DNA from: CAYRFQ01 sp964423615
GTDB lineage: Bacteria > Planctomycetota > Planctomycetia > Gemmatales > Gemmataceae
NCBI GenBank assembly: GCA_964423615.1
Contig: CAYRFQ010000013.1
Location: 1 to 64,000, forward strand
Length of the DNA: 64,000 nt
Direction of reading: 5' to 3'
Shown here: one piece after another, positions 1 through 9,511 of the stretch
How positions within the stretch are numbered: the stretch's first letter is position 1
Layout of the letters: the number at the start of each line of letters is the position of its first letter
Notes under the pieces: model-generated
What the model saw: the letters and a program-made list of their open reading frames with translations, nothing else
What the model was told of the DNA's origin: nothing
The model's database searches: none
Made by a program: the position numbers and the translations under genes

Positions 1-135
1 AGCAATGGGGCCGAATTCGGAAAGAGGGATTTTCACAGATTGGACAGCTACGATTCTTTGGCCCCCTCCTCGGCGTTTCGGTGGATGTCCGAAAACTGGA
101 ACACAGTTTGATCCTTGCAGAATGGAATGGATCAA
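1..135 (-). CDS. possible partial CDS running off the left edge, unidentified
   Basis: An open minus-strand frame begins with TTG at 135, overlapping the stop of the GNAT gene by 4 bp (TTGA), and stays open to the window edge, giving about 45 residues. The visible part includes a basic stretch (PPKRRGGG) followed by QRIVAVQSV. I do not recognise a family. The coupling-type overlap with the upstream gene is the main support; the rare start codon and short length keep confidence low. Confidence 0.3.
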   Translation of the reverse strand, partial: MIHSILQGSNCVPVFGHPPKRRGGGQRIVAVQSVKIPLSEFGPIA

Positions 136-1070
136 CCCTCAGCTGACTTGACTGCTGGAAAGTAAAGATAGGTTTCATGTTTTTGGATCGTTTCGAAGCC
201 AAAGGCCGAGTACAACGACAAGGCCGCTTGATTTCGTTCATCGACTGCGACCATCAATCGTTCGGCTTGTCCCAGATGAGCCTGCCAGATGGCTTCACTG
301 ACGAGGTAGCGGCCAAAGCCTTTCCTGCGGGCTTTCGGTACGATCCCCAAATACGACAATTCCCATTCTTTCCATTCAGATACTTCGGTCAGCAACATCA
401 CTCCAATTGGCTCACTCGAATCGCGGACCAAGAGCCATCGGTCGGGATCGAATTCACCTTGCGCTCGGTGTCCTGCCAAAATGTCCGGGCCCTGTCGTGC
501 TCCTATCAATTCGGGAAAATCCAAGGAATCCTCATAAGTTGCTAACAACGTTTCAAGGAACAGATCGGAGTTCTCGTCGCAAAAGGGCTCGAGAACGACA
601 CCAGGGGGGCCATCCATGAAGGCAAATTTCTCGACCCCTTCGAGAGTTCGTTCCATGAGTAAAAGTGGGCTGATGTGTTGAAAACCATTACGGAGAAAGG
701 GTGAGGCCTGATCGTTTTCGATGGGCAACAAGAGACACTGAACGAGAGACACATCAGCGGCAATCAAACGCGCCAGGGCAGTTCGAACGAGTTGATCTTC
801 GAGGTCTTGTTGGCCAGAAAGAGCACGAGTTTGTGGCGGCCAACATCGCCCGATGGCCCCAACTTCGACCGTGCAAATGATTATCGAAGTGATTTCATCG
901 TTCTCGCGAAGGAGTATCAAATCTTCGAGCAAGAGTTCGTCCTGCTTGTACAACTTGATCGTTTCGCTGACGGCTCGATCTCGGTCGGCTAGAGATAATT
1001 GGTGGTAAAATAACTCCAGTGCAACTGGTAGTTCGTCTTCTGTAGGATTATCCAATAATACGTCAGCCAT
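132..1070 (-). CDS. GNAT-family N-acetyltransferase, two-domain type
   Basis: Predicted acetyl-CoA-dependent N-acetyltransferase of 312 residues, substrate unknown. The C-terminal half has the GNAT acetyl-CoA loop (YLGIVP then RRKGFGRYL) followed by the usual helix and the N-Q-A-A-L-S-L-Y-x-x-F-G-F motif that closes the fold. The N-terminal half also looks like a diverged GNAT fold (short strands, RNGF at its end) without a clear pyrophosphate loop, so the protein resembles tandem-GNAT enzymes of the mycothiol-synthase type, where one copy is degenerate. The frame is open back to a TTG at 1136, but ATG at 1070 gives the normal GNAT N-terminus just before the first strand. It lies 3' of glgC on the same strand with a gap of about 140 bp, so co-transcription is possible but unproven. 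Confidence 0.8.
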   Translation of the reverse strand: MADVLLDNPTEDELPVALELFYHQLSLADRDRAVSETIKLYKQDELLLEDLILLRENDEITSIIICTVEVGAIGRCWPPQTRALSGQQDLEDQLVRTALARLIAADVSLVQCLLLPIENDQASPFLRNGFQHISPLLLMERTLEGVEKFAFMDGPPGVVLEPFCDENSDLFLETLLATYEDSLDFPELIGARQGPDILAGHRAQGEFDPDRWLLVRDSSEPIGVMLLTEVSEWKEWELSYLGIVPKARRKGFGRYLVSEAIWQAHLGQAERLMVAVDERNQAALSLYSAFGFETIQKHETYLYFPAVKSAEG

Positions 1071-1213
1071 AGACGGTCCGAATTTATTCAATTGTGATGC
1101 GGTTAGGAAAAGCGAACAACGGTCGTACCGCATCAACGAGGGACAGTGGTTTCAGCTGACGGGATAGCAGGGGGTGAGGATCAGGGGACGCCCAGGAACA
1201 AACAAGACGCTTG

Positions 1214-2494
1214 TTAGATCACAGTCCCATCAGGAATCACGGCGCCGTTTGGGATGACGACAATTCCATCCCGGATGTAGAAATTGGGACCTTCGCCCTC
1301 TTGAAGCCCCTCTCTATTTCGAATCTGAACCCCAGCGCCTATCCGTACGTTCTTGTCAAGGATGGCTCGCTCGACGAAGGAATCTTCGCCCACCCCGAGT
1401 CTTGGCTTATCGTGGCCAGTCTCCGTTTCATCCACCTCGTTTTCGAAGTAGTTAGCTCCCATCACAACGACATCACGCAACTTGGCTCTTTTCCCGATGT
1501 TGGTCCTCACGCCCAAGACGGTGTTGGAAAGTTCTGCGCCTTCCTCGATCACACAACCGTCACTCAAGACACAATGTTCGAGAGTGGCGTGGATGACACG
1601 GGAAGCTGGTAAGTTTCGCATCCGCGTGTAGATGACACCTTCGACTCCATGGAAATCGAATGGAGGATTATCGCCGGTCAGGACGAGGTTGGCCTCATAG
1701 TAAGTCTTGATAGAGCCAACGTCCTCCCAGTAGCCGTTAAACAAGTAGGCTTGAAGGTTGTAATTCGGGAGACTGGGTTCCAAAATCTCCGTCACAAAAT
1801 CGTCCGCGTCGGGATACGTCTCGAGCAATTTCATGATCGATTCGCGGCGGTAGAAATAAATGCCCATGTTCGCCAGGTATTCCCCGCATTCGGCGGGAAA
1901 CCCATGTTTCTCCAGCACTGCTCTGGGCGTTTTGAGGTTTGCTAGCTGATCGGGGTTTGGTTTCTCGACAAGTTTGGTGATTCGCAAATTTTCGTCGACG
2001 CAGACGATGCCCAGGCTTGCCGCCTGGTCGGCCGTGACAGGCAAGACCGATATAGTGACGTCGGCCTGAGTCTGGTGATGGAAGTTCAACATCACCCCAA
2101 AGTCCATCCGGTACAACTGGTCCCCAGACAGAACGAGAATGTCTGGGCAGTCATCGGTACGAATGTAGTGTAGGTTCTGGCGAATGGCGTCGGCGGTCCC
2201 TTTGAACCAACTCGAGCGCTCGTAAGTCTGTTGCGCAGCCAAAACTTCCACGAACCCTTCAGTGAACGGATTGAACTTATACGTGTTGGCGAGATGACGG
2301 TGGAGACTGACACTCATGTACTGGGTGAGCACATAGATTCGGCTCATATGACTGTTGATACAGTTGCTGATCGGAATGTCGATCAAACGGTATTTTCCGG
2401 CGATCGGAACTGCGGGTTCGCTCCGATGTTTCGTGAGAGGAAACAAACGAGTCCCCCGACCTCCTCCAAGAATCATGACCAGAACGTCTTCCAT
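1214..2494 (-). CDS. glgC: glucose-1-phosphate adenylyltransferase
   Basis: Makes ADP-glucose from ATP and glucose 1-phosphate, the committed step of bacterial glycogen synthesis, in the cytoplasm. The 426-residue protein has the nucleotidyltransferase signature at its N-terminus (LGGGRGTRLFPLT, then KYRLIDIPISNC), the YRMD catalytic region around residue 127, the VEKP substrate motif around residue 196, and a C-terminal left-handed beta-helix of hexapeptide-type repeats. Length and motif order are those of GlgC/plant AGPase enzymes; LFPLT and the PAVPIAGKYRLID wording resemble the plant/cyanobacterial clade. No other glycogen genes are in the window. The ATG at 2494 starts directly on the first beta strand, so the start is secure. 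Confidence 0.96.
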   Translation of the reverse strand: MEDVLVMILGGGRGTRLFPLTKHRSEPAVPIAGKYRLIDIPISNCINSHMSRIYVLTQYMSVSLHRHLANTYKFNPFTEGFVEVLAAQQTYERSSWFKGTADAIRQNLHYIRTDDCPDILVLSGDQLYRMDFGVMLNFHHQTQADVTISVLPVTADQAASLGIVCVDENLRITKLVEKPNPDQLANLKTPRAVLEKHGFPAECGEYLANMGIYFYRRESIMKLLETYPDADDFVTEILEPSLPNYNLQAYLFNGYWEDVGSIKTYYEANLVLTGDNPPFDFHGVEGVIYTRMRNLPASRVIHATLEHCVLSDGCVIEEGAELSNTVLGVRTNIGKRAKLRDVVVMGANYFENEVDETETGHDKPRLGVGEDSFVERAILDKNVRIGAGVQIRNREGLQEGEGPNFYIRDGIVVIPNGAVIPDGTVI

Positions 2495-2723
2495 AGCGCG
2501 CCTGTTTGGTTGTGGAATGAATTGCGAGCACTGCTAAGGGTGCCCTCTGAGATTGGTGGTCGGCAAACGAGTTGCCGACACTGAGAAGCAGAGATTGGCC
2601 TCTTCGCTTATCGTATGAGAGGCGTGCGGGGAGTCGCAAGTTCCTTTCTGCGAAACTGAGGAAAACTTTTCTGGATGGGTTGTTTGAAATGCCGATGGTC
2701 ACGAGTGGAGGGCCGTGAACGGG

Positions 2724-3482
2724 CTACTTTCCGTTGAGTAACCGGTCCCCGAGAAAGCGGTCGAGTTCAGGAATGTTATGGATTTTTTTGACCGTCGTGG
2801 CAACATCGTATTCGACCCGCCGGTAGTGGATGGCTTCACCATCGAACAACACGTAACAGGCCCGCCAGTCTCCATCACGCGGTTGTCCCACAGACCCCAC
2901 GTTACACATGACTTTTCCTTCCACCACGACATGGGAGCTCGCATCGTCGGTGGGATAAATGAAATCGTAAGATTCGGTAAAGATGCCAGGCACGTGAGTG
3001 TGCCCGAGAAAACAAAATTTTGAGACTAACTCAAACAATCGCTCCATCTTGTTGCGGTTACGCACGTCGGGAGGGAAGACATACTCGTTGAGAGGTTGAC
3101 GCGGAGACCCGTGGACGAACAAGATGTCGTCTTCGTTGTGACCCACTGGCAGTTCGGCGATGAACTGCCATCGACGATCCACCGAGTCTTGGTCGGGAAG
3201 CGGATTCTCGAGTTGCGACCGCGTCCACCGCGTCGCTTCTTCGGCGATGGGATTGAAATCCTTGGGCTCGTAGAGAACGGCGTGGTCGTGATTTCCGAGC
3301 AAGACAAGATGCCAGTCCATCGCCAGGGTGACGCACTCACGAGGATTCGGACCGTATCCGATAGTGTCACCGAGGCAGTAGATCGCCTCGGTGTCGTACC
3401 GGTTGATGTCCTCCAGGACGGCTGCCAACGCTTCCAGATTACTGTGAATGTCGCTTACAATGGCTATCATCGGACGGGTCAT
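2724..3482 (-). CDS. calcineurin-like metallophosphoesterase
   Basis: Predicted cytosolic two-metal phosphodiesterase or phosphatase of about 252 residues. All metal-ligand motifs are visible in order: SDIHSN at the N-terminus, GDTIGYGP, GNHDHAV, a VHGSP histidine and GHTHVP near the C-terminus. This order and the compact size match the YfcE/MJ0936-like group, whose natural substrates are mostly unknown; the GYGPxPxECV wording is common in planctomycete and cyanobacterial members. The frame is open to a GTG at 3500; ATG at 3482 and 3470 are both plausible and neither has a strong Shine-Dalgarno. The gene is divergent from the TraB-like gene at 3705. Confidence 0.9.
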   Translation of the reverse strand: MTRPMIAIVSDIHSNLEALAAVLEDINRYDTEAIYCLGDTIGYGPNPRECVTLAMDWHLVLLGNHDHAVLYEPKDFNPIAEEATRWTRSQLENPLPDQDSVDRRWQFIAELPVGHNEDDILFVHGSPRQPLNEYVFPPDVRNRNKMERLFELVSKFCFLGHTHVPGIFTESYDFIYPTDDASSHVVVEGKVMCNVGSVGQPRDGDWRACYVLFDGEAIHYRRVEYDVATTVKKIHNIPELDRFLGDRLLNGK

Positions 3483-3704
3483 CTCGCTGTAGGTTTGCAC
3501 AATCTAATTTTATTCAACATACACCAGCCAAGACCGGGGGTACAGAGTTCATCTGAAGAGAAGAACCAAACTCCACGACGAATCCGACAATCGCTGCACG
3601 CAGTTGATTCGCAACCCCAAGTCAGATGCGTAGAAGGATGCTTGCCTTTTTGCTACGGTAAAAAGATCGCCCGAAACGATTTTCATTTCGATCGAGGTAC
3701 AACT

Positions 3705-4742
3705 ATGAAGTTTCAATGCGGCTTACTCTTGACGGCGTGTGTGGTTTTTGTCACGCCCCATTCTCTATACGCCGAAGGGGAATCCCGATTTGTCGGAGTC
3801 GGGCAAGCTGTACTTCCGCAGAACCCAGACGTCCTGAAAGCCCCAAAGAAGAAACCAGGACTGATCCTGCCGAAAAAATTCAAGGCGATGAACTACGTCC
3901 GCCTGACCAAGGACAAAAAGGGCGTGCCGCAATCCATGCAAACGGCCGTCGTGCGGTTCGTCCCGGGCAAAGGCCAGAACAAGCTGGTCGTCGATTTAGT
4001 TGGCGTCGTTCACATGGCAGACGGTCATTACTACCGGCAGTTGAACCAAATCTTTAACGATTACGACGTCGTCCTTTACGAATTGGTGGCACCCAAAGGA
4101 GTTCGACCACAACGAGGACGCCGAAGCGATAACCCGCTCGCGATGATCCAACGAGCCATGACGATTTTCCTGGGACTCGAGTCACAAGTCGAAGCCATCG
4201 ATTACAACCAGAAGAATTTTGTCCACGCCGATTTGTCGCCAACAGAAATGATGCAAGCGATGAAAAAACGAGGCGACGACATGTTCACGATCGGTTTGAG
4301 TGTGTTGGCCGACGTTTTGCGACAACAAAATTTGGCCGTCAAGAAGATGCAAAACAATCCTCGCGGCAACCAGCCTCCGCTCGATCCACTCAAGATGTTG
4401 AGCGATCCGAAAGGGCCGAGTCAACTGAAACGGATGCTCGCCGAATCGCTCGCCGAGTCGGCCGGTGGTGAAGGATTGGGCCAAACACTCACTCGGATGC
4501 TCGTCGATGATCGCAATGCGGCTTGCATGAAGGTGTTCCAACAGCAACTCGTCAACGGAAAGAAGAAGATCGCGATCTTTTACGGAGCCGCCCACATGCC
4601 CGATTTTGAGAAACGACTCATCCAAGATTATGGAATGCGTCGAGACCGTGTCAACTGGCTCGACGCTTGGGATCTCACGCCTCGCGAAGTCACTCCGCTG
4701 GAACTGTTGTTGAAGTTGCAGCGGTTGATGGACACGAACTAA
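3705..4742 (+). CDS. TraB/GumN-like secreted protein
   Basis: A 345-residue exported protein of the TraB/GumN (Tiki-like) class, whose better-known relatives are metal-dependent proteases; the bacterial role is not established. The N-terminus is a typical Sec signal peptide (K-F-Q-C then a hydrophobic run ending HSLYA). The mature part has the fold's first motif, VGVVHMAD, followed by Y-Y-R-Q-L-N and VVLYELVAP, and a second conserved block near the C-terminus, FYGAAHMPDFE. The two histidine-containing 'G-x-x-H-M' motifs are the paired GxxH-type motifs of the family. The open frame extends far upstream, but that extension is antisense to the metallophosphoesterase gene, and ATG 3705 gives the signal peptide. 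A long hairpin follows the stop. Confidence 0.8.
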   Translation: MKFQCGLLLTACVVFVTPHSLYAEGESRFVGVGQAVLPQNPDVLKAPKKKPGLILPKKFKAMNYVRLTKDKKGVPQSMQTAVVRFVPGKGQNKLVVDLVGVVHMADGHYYRQLNQIFNDYDVVLYELVAPKGVRPQRGRRSDNPLAMIQRAMTIFLGLESQVEAIDYNQKNFVHADLSPTEMMQAMKKRGDDMFTIGLSVLADVLRQQNLAVKKMQNNPRGNQPPLDPLKMLSDPKGPSQLKRMLAESLAESAGGEGLGQTLTRMLVDDRNAACMKVFQQQLVNGKKKIAIFYGAAHMPDFEKRLIQDYGMRRDRVNWLDAWDLTPREVTPLELLLKLQRLMDTN

Positions 4743-4767
4743 CTCAAATTCAGTTTGAAACCGCGAA

Positions 4768-4854
4768 ATGGATGAGTGTTTGGTTTTGTAGGAAGGTGTG
4801 CCAAGGAGTTTGCAACGATGGCACACCTTCCTGCAAAACCAAACACTCATCCAT
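4768..4854. repeat. 36-bp-arm inverted repeat (dispersed palindrome family member)
   Basis: The left arm 4768-4803 and the right arm 4819-4854 are complementary over 36 bp with one mismatch (a G:U pair in RNA), around a 15-nt loop. The loop-proximal part (GTGTGCCAAGGAG ... GATGGCACAC) matches palindromes found near 11.8, 20.5 and 39.5 kb. It lies 25 bp after the TraB-like stop. It could serve as a terminator, but there is no clean U tract and the sequence recurrence suggests a repeat element. Confidence 0.85.
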
Positions 4855-5000
4855 CTTTTATTGCGCAGTGTATTTGCTGATTTGACGCGTTGTCACCGTA
4901 GCTCTTAGTTAACCACTTTCTTCGCATGTTGGAAAAGGACTCGAAGAACGCCAAAACGGAACCACACCGGTCACTTTTCGCTTGATTCATCATTTGCTTT

Positions 5001-8000
5001 TCACTTCGTCCGGAACTGGCCGCTATCCCACACATGAATGCTGGTGTAATAACCACCGGTGGCAATGTATCGCCCGTCGGGGCTGAAGGCGACACTGCGG
5101 AGCGAACCTGTCGGGCCTCGTAGCAACATAATTTCTCGTTTGGTCGCCAAGTCCCAAAGTCGTACTGCCCGGTCCTCTCCAACGCTCACCAAACGTCGTC
5201 CACGGGGATGATACGCGATCGACGTCACTGCCCGCGAAGTTCCTTCTAATGTCAAGAAGAGACTACTGGTATCCACGTCCCAGATCCGGATGGTACGGTC
5301 ATCGCTTCCCGAAGCAACTTGCAATCCGTCGGGGCTGAACGCTACGGACCGAACCGGAGCCTTGTGTCCTCTGAGAACCACCACCTTTTTGCCCTTCAAG
5401 TTCCAAAGGGCGACGGACTTATCATCGCTTCCAGAAACCAAACGAGTGCCCGTGGAGTCAAAAGCAAGGCTGCGAATGGCTCCTCTGTGACCAGTAAGGA
5501 CCTGGACTTGCCGGCCCGTAGCAATTTTCCACACGATAATCTCGTTGGCCGCATCGCCAGCCGCGACGAACTCCCCGTCGGGGCTAAAAGCAAGAGCAAA
5601 AATTGTACCTCGATGCCCTTTGAGTTCGAGAATGGGTCGAGGTCGTTTGGGGTCATAAATTCGGACGACCTGATCCTCCCCGGCGCACCCAAACAAGTCG
5701 TTCTTGGGACTAAACGCGACCGTGTGCACGTTCCCCTTCGGATTCGAGTAGGTCCTCACGAGTTCCCCCGTGACCAAGTCGTAGAGACTCACCTGCGAAT
5801 CCGCTTCTCGGGGACGTTGGGCCACAGCGAGCCAGCGGGAGTTCTGGTCGAACGCAACTGCACGAATCCGAGTTTCGCTCGAGAGATGCAGTGATTCTTG
5901 ACCACCCGAACTGTTCCAAATTCGGACACTTCCGTCCTTTCCAACGGTGGCCAGATGATCTCCACCGGGAGCAAAAGCGACTTTGTACACGCTTTGGGTG
6001 TCGGCCCGAAACCGTACCGGGACAGATGGCTCTTTCAAGTCAGGCGAGTGGCTCAAGTCCCAAACGTGAATCATTCCATCGCTGCTCCCTGCGGCGATTT
6101 GGTTCTGCTCGCTCATGTCGACTGTCAGAACCATGTCCGACAATCGATCTTGGGAAAAAAGGACCTCTCCGGTTGCAACGTTCCAGGCTTTGACCTGGCC
6201 GAGCATATTCACTCCTCCGCCGCTGACGAGCATCGTCCCCAGGGAGTTGAACGTCAAGGCCGCGACCTTGTCGATGTGACCGCGGAGAGTGCGTAGGACA
6301 TTCCCTGTCCTTGTATCCCAAAGGTGAATCGTACCGTCGAGATTACCCGACGCGAGCAATTGCCCGTCGGGGCTCACACACATACTTGTCACCTGGCCGC
6401 CGTTGGACAATGCCGTGGGCGCTCCCGATTCGGCCCCAAACACTTGGACGGGTTTGCCCTCGAAAAGGAGCTTCCGGCCAGTAGCAAATGGTGCGCTGCC
6501 ATTGGGAACCGGCCACACTCGGATCAAAAAATCCCCGCCAGATGTGAATAATCGGTCACCATTGGGGCTGAAGGCCAGACCAGTGACCGAACCAGGATGA
6601 CTGCGAAATATCGTTACTTCGCTTCCCGAACGGACCTCCCACAAACGGACGGTGCTGTCCTCCCCGCCTGTAGCCAGGATTGTTCCGTCGGGACTGAACG
6701 CAAGAGTTGTGATCTTGGCAGTGTGACCTGCCACGATCTTCCGGACGAACTGGCCCGTTGCACAATTCCAAAGGGACACTTGGCCACGATCTTCTGGAGT
6801 CATTTCGGAACTGGCAAGCCACTTGCCGTCCGGACTGTAAGCGAGCGTGTGCACAGCACTTTTGGGATTCGTCAGGGTCCGGTTGCTGCCACAGAGACTC
6901 TGCAGGTAGTACCATTCCCAGTCACGGAGGTCTTCCGTCTCGGTTTGCGGCAGCCATTTGTTGAGCAGTCGGCGCGAATGGCGAAGGTCAGCGTCATGCC
7001 AGGCGTGATGGGCCTCTTGCATTTGACCAAGGTAAACGAGATATTTGAGTGCTCGCTCACGGCTCCTGAGAGCATCTTCTCGTTTTCGGAGAGCTTTTTC
7101 TCTCCGGATCGCGAGGTCTAATGATTCTTTCGCCTGTTGGCGGAGACTTCGTTCGGTGACAGCCGTACGCCATTGCACCAACGCGAAACTCACAAGGGCC
7201 AAAACGCTCACAAACAACAAGGCTGCCGTGGCCGGTTTCCGACGTATCCACTTGACCGTTCGATCAACCGTCCCAGACCGACGGGCCGCGATGGGTTTGC
7301 CCTCGAGATAGCGCTTCAAATCCTTGGCGAGGGCTTCCGCTGAAGAGTAGCGACCACGTGGGTCTTTTTCCAGGCACTTCAAACAGATCGTTTCCAGATC
7401 ACGATCGACCGCGTGGTTGAGCAGCCGAGGAGGAACGGGTTCTTGGTTCGTGACCATGTTGAGGGTCGCGAGCGGAGTTTCTCCGAGAAACGGAGGGTGC
7501 CCCGTGATTAACTCGTAAAGCACCGCACCAAGGCTATACACATCACTGACCGGACCGGTGTCTTTGCTTGCGTTGGCCTGTTCGGGAGCCATGTAGCTGG
7601 GGGTGCCCACGATGGCACCGGTTCGCGTTTGACCCGAATCGCCACGGACTAACTTGGCAAGTCCGAAGTCGGTGATTTTCGGATGGTCGTGTTCATCCAG
7701 AAGGATATTGGCAGGCTTTAAGTCGCGATGGATAATGCCTCGACTATGGGCGTAATGGACGGCTCGCGCGGTCAGTTCGATATACTCGGCTGCTTTTCGC
7801 CCTGGGAACGTGCCCGCCTCAACACGCTGGGCCAAACTGCTTCCCTTGACGTATTCCATGGCGAAGTACGGTTGATGGTCGTATTCGTGGATTTCGTACA
7901 AGGCGACGATTTGAGGATGTTGTAGTTGGGCCGCTGTGGCGGCTTCATTGCGAAACCGAATCGCATCTTCCTCGCGGGTGACGACGCCACCAGACAACAT

Positions 8001-8258
8001 CTTGAGGGCAACGATTCGATTCAACTGAACATGTCGCGCTTTGAAAACGACGCCCATCCCCCCGCGACCAATTTCGTGAAGAATTTCGTACTCACCAACA
8101 CGACTCAGGGGCGGAAACTTCTTCCGGGAAACAGCTTCACTGGAAACAGGGTTCGTTGATGGAGTTTCCGTAGAAGAACTCGGATGGTTGTCCTCTTGGA
8201 TGATCGTCGGTAATTCATGAGGCGACGGTTTCGAGTTCTCTGGCGTTGGCGTGGTCAT
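5001..8258 (-). CDS. membrane Ser/Thr protein kinase with C-terminal WD40 repeats
   Basis: A 1085-residue Hanks-type kinase fused to WD40 propellers, an architecture frequent in planctomycetes. Residues about 55-330 are the kinase: glycine loop GRGGMG, catalytic lysine in ALKML, HRDLKPAN catalytic loop, DFGLAK metal motif and an APEQ activation-segment end, so it should be active. One membrane span follows at about 350-370 (AALLFVSVLALVSF), then a coiled-coil-like basic/acidic stretch rich in R, E and L. From about residue 470 to the end there are about a dozen WD40 repeats, many with the 'VAFSPDG' and 'GSDD-TIRIWD' signatures, forming probably two propellers outside the cytoplasm. ATG 8258 was chosen over the upstream TTG at 8363 because the extension is low-quality sequence. 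Partners are unknown; no sigma factor is adjacent. Confidence 0.93.
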   Translation of the reverse strand: MTTPTPENSKPSPHELPTIIQEDNHPSSSTETPSTNPVSSEAVSRKKFPPLSRVGEYEILHEIGRGGMGVVFKARHVQLNRIVALKMLSGGVVTREEDAIRFRNEAATAAQLQHPQIVALYEIHEYDHQPYFAMEYVKGSSLAQRVEAGTFPGRKAAEYIELTARAVHYAHSRGIIHRDLKPANILLDEHDHPKITDFGLAKLVRGDSGQTRTGAIVGTPSYMAPEQANASKDTGPVSDVYSLGAVLYELITGHPPFLGETPLATLNMVTNQEPVPPRLLNHAVDRDLETICLKCLEKDPRGRYSSAEALAKDLKRYLEGKPIAARRSGTVDRTVKWIRRKPATAALLFVSVLALVSFALVQWRTAVTERSLRQQAKESLDLAIRREKALRKREDALRSRERALKYLVYLGQMQEAHHAWHDADLRHSRRLLNKWLPQTETEDLRDWEWYYLQSLCGSNRTLTNPKSAVHTLAYSPDGKWLASSEMTPEDRGQVSLWNCATGQFVRKIVAGHTAKITTLAFSPDGTILATGGEDSTVRLWEVRSGSEVTIFRSHPGSVTGLAFSPNGDRLFTSGGDFLIRVWPVPNGSAPFATGRKLLFEGKPVQVFGAESGAPTALSNGGQVTSMCVSPDGQLLASGNLDGTIHLWDTRTGNVLRTLRGHIDKVAALTFNSLGTMLVSGGGVNMLGQVKAWNVATGEVLFSQDRLSDMVLTVDMSEQNQIAAGSSDGMIHVWDLSHSPDLKEPSVPVRFRADTQSVYKVAFAPGGDHLATVGKDGSVRIWNSSGGQESLHLSSETRIRAVAFDQNSRWLAVAQRPREADSQVSLYDLVTGELVRTYSNPKGNVHTVAFSPKNDLFGCAGEDQVVRIYDPKRPRPILELKGHRGTIFALAFSPDGEFVAAGDAANEIIVWKIATGRQVQVLTGHRGAIRSLAFDSTGTRLVSGSDDKSVALWNLKGKKVVVLRGHKAPVRSVAFSPDGLQVASGSDDRTIRIWDVDTSSLFLTLEGTSRAVTSIAYHPRGRRLVSVGEDRAVRLWDLATKREIMLLRGPTGSLRSVAFSPDGRYIATGGYYTSIHVWDSGQFRTK

Positions 8259-8443
8259 CCCGAACTTTCCAAAATGGGAGAGGAGAAAACAGAGGGTCTC
8301 AGTTTGACGAAAAGAGTGTGGCGAGTCAACTAAGGTAGGGCTGTTCCAAAAGCTACACTTCAACGACGGTTTGGGGAACGTTAGGGTTTGAGGCGGTTCG
8401 ATACTTCGGGTGGGTTTTATCGGTGGTGCAACGGATCACAGCT

Positions 8444-9364
8444 TTACGTTGAAAAACGTTTCCAACCCGTTCCTTCGTGACCAAACTGGAATGTCTGGGG
8501 ATGCAACAACTCGGCCAGGATTTCCAAAGATTCTACAAGCCGCGGACCGGGACGATTGAAGTATTGATTGCCGTCGGTAACAAAGACGCGACCTTCCCGA
8601 ACGGCCTTGAGGGAATTCCATTCGGGATGGTGCGTTAGGGGAATCATCTCCGACTCAGTGCGTTTGAGGTCAAAACCACACGGAAGCGAAACAATGACGT
8701 CTGGATCTTTCGCCACCAACTCTTCCCATTTCATCCAGGGTGAATGGACTCCGGCAGTCCCGAAGAGGTTGATTCCTCCGGCCATCTCGACCAACTCGGG
8801 TATCCAGTTTCCGGCGGCCATCAACGGGTCGAGCCACTCCAAACAGGCAACTGTCGGTCGGACAGAAACCGATTGCGTGGTGTTCTGGATTGCCTGCATA
8901 CGGTTTTGCAACTCATTGACCAACTTTACTCCTTTGGCATCGACACCCAACGCCGTCGCGACGGATAGGATGTCCTTCCAGACATCTTCCAGAGCGTTCG
9001 GTTCGAGAGAGACGATCTTGGGTTGCGATTCCAACAACTCACAAACGGCTCGCTCGACGTCCTTGAGACTGACAGCACAAACTTCGCATTGGGCCTGTGT
9101 GACCAGGACATCGGGCCGAAGTTCTTGCAATACGTCGGTGTGAACTCGGTAAACAGAAGTTGCGTCGGCTAAGAGAGATTTGACGCGTTTGTCGATTTCC
9201 AGGCTATTGCCCTCAACGTCAAATTTCGGTTCTGTGCAAACCGGAAGGGTATGTACGGACAAGGGATAGTCGCACTCGTGAGATCGTCCAACCAAATCTT
9301 GTTCGAACCCAAGCGCAGAGACGATCTCTGTGGCGCTGGCGATCAACGAGACGATACGCGGCAT
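8444..9364 (-). CDS. BtuF-like cobalamin/corrinoid-binding protein
   Basis: A 306-residue protein of the periplasmic-binding-like helical-backbone class (class III), the family that binds vitamin B12 or Fe-siderophores. The start PRIVSLIASATEIVSALG is the BtuF-type first domain, followed by VGRSHECDYP and, mid-protein, EPNALEDVW; C-terminal DVIVSLPCGFD and the FNRPGPRLVESLEILAELLHP block match the 'cobalamin-binding protein' subfamily. No signal peptide or lipobox is present, which is usual for this cytosol-like subfamily but leaves its role unclear, and no btuC/btuD genes are nearby. ATG 9364 is preceded by ACGGAG at good spacing and is preferred over the TTG at 9382. Confidence 0.85.
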   Translation of the reverse strand: MPRIVSLIASATEIVSALGFEQDLVGRSHECDYPLSVHTLPVCTEPKFDVEGNSLEIDKRVKSLLADATSVYRVHTDVLQELRPDVLVTQAQCEVCAVSLKDVERAVCELLESQPKIVSLEPNALEDVWKDILSVATALGVDAKGVKLVNELQNRMQAIQNTTQSVSVRPTVACLEWLDPLMAAGNWIPELVEMAGGINLFGTAGVHSPWMKWEELVAKDPDVIVSLPCGFDLKRTESEMIPLTHHPEWNSLKAVREGRVFVTDGNQYFNRPGPRLVESLEILAELLHPQTFQFGHEGTGWKRFST

Positions 9365-9511
9365 GCGAGGCTCCGTGAACAATGGCGAGTCATTCAGTTG
9401 ATTATTGTATCGTCAGTCAAGCCGTTTTACGAGAGCAACCGAGAACCTGCAGAGCGGTTGGTTTTGGAGATTAGCAGGCACAAACGACCATCCCTCGAGT
9501 CGGCGTGCCTG

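Noticed and set aside
3096..3704. Long in-frame N-terminal extension of the TraB-like gene
   Set aside because: Antisense to the metallophosphoesterase gene, and the signal peptide begins at 3705.
5319..5894. Plus-strand open frame
   Set aside because: Antisense to the WD40 kinase; WD40 repeats make false frames on the other strand.
9365..9511. Cobalamin riboswitch upstream of the BtuF-like gene
   Set aside because: The gap is under 150 bp and on the wrong side of a gene end; no B12-box-like sequence was seen.
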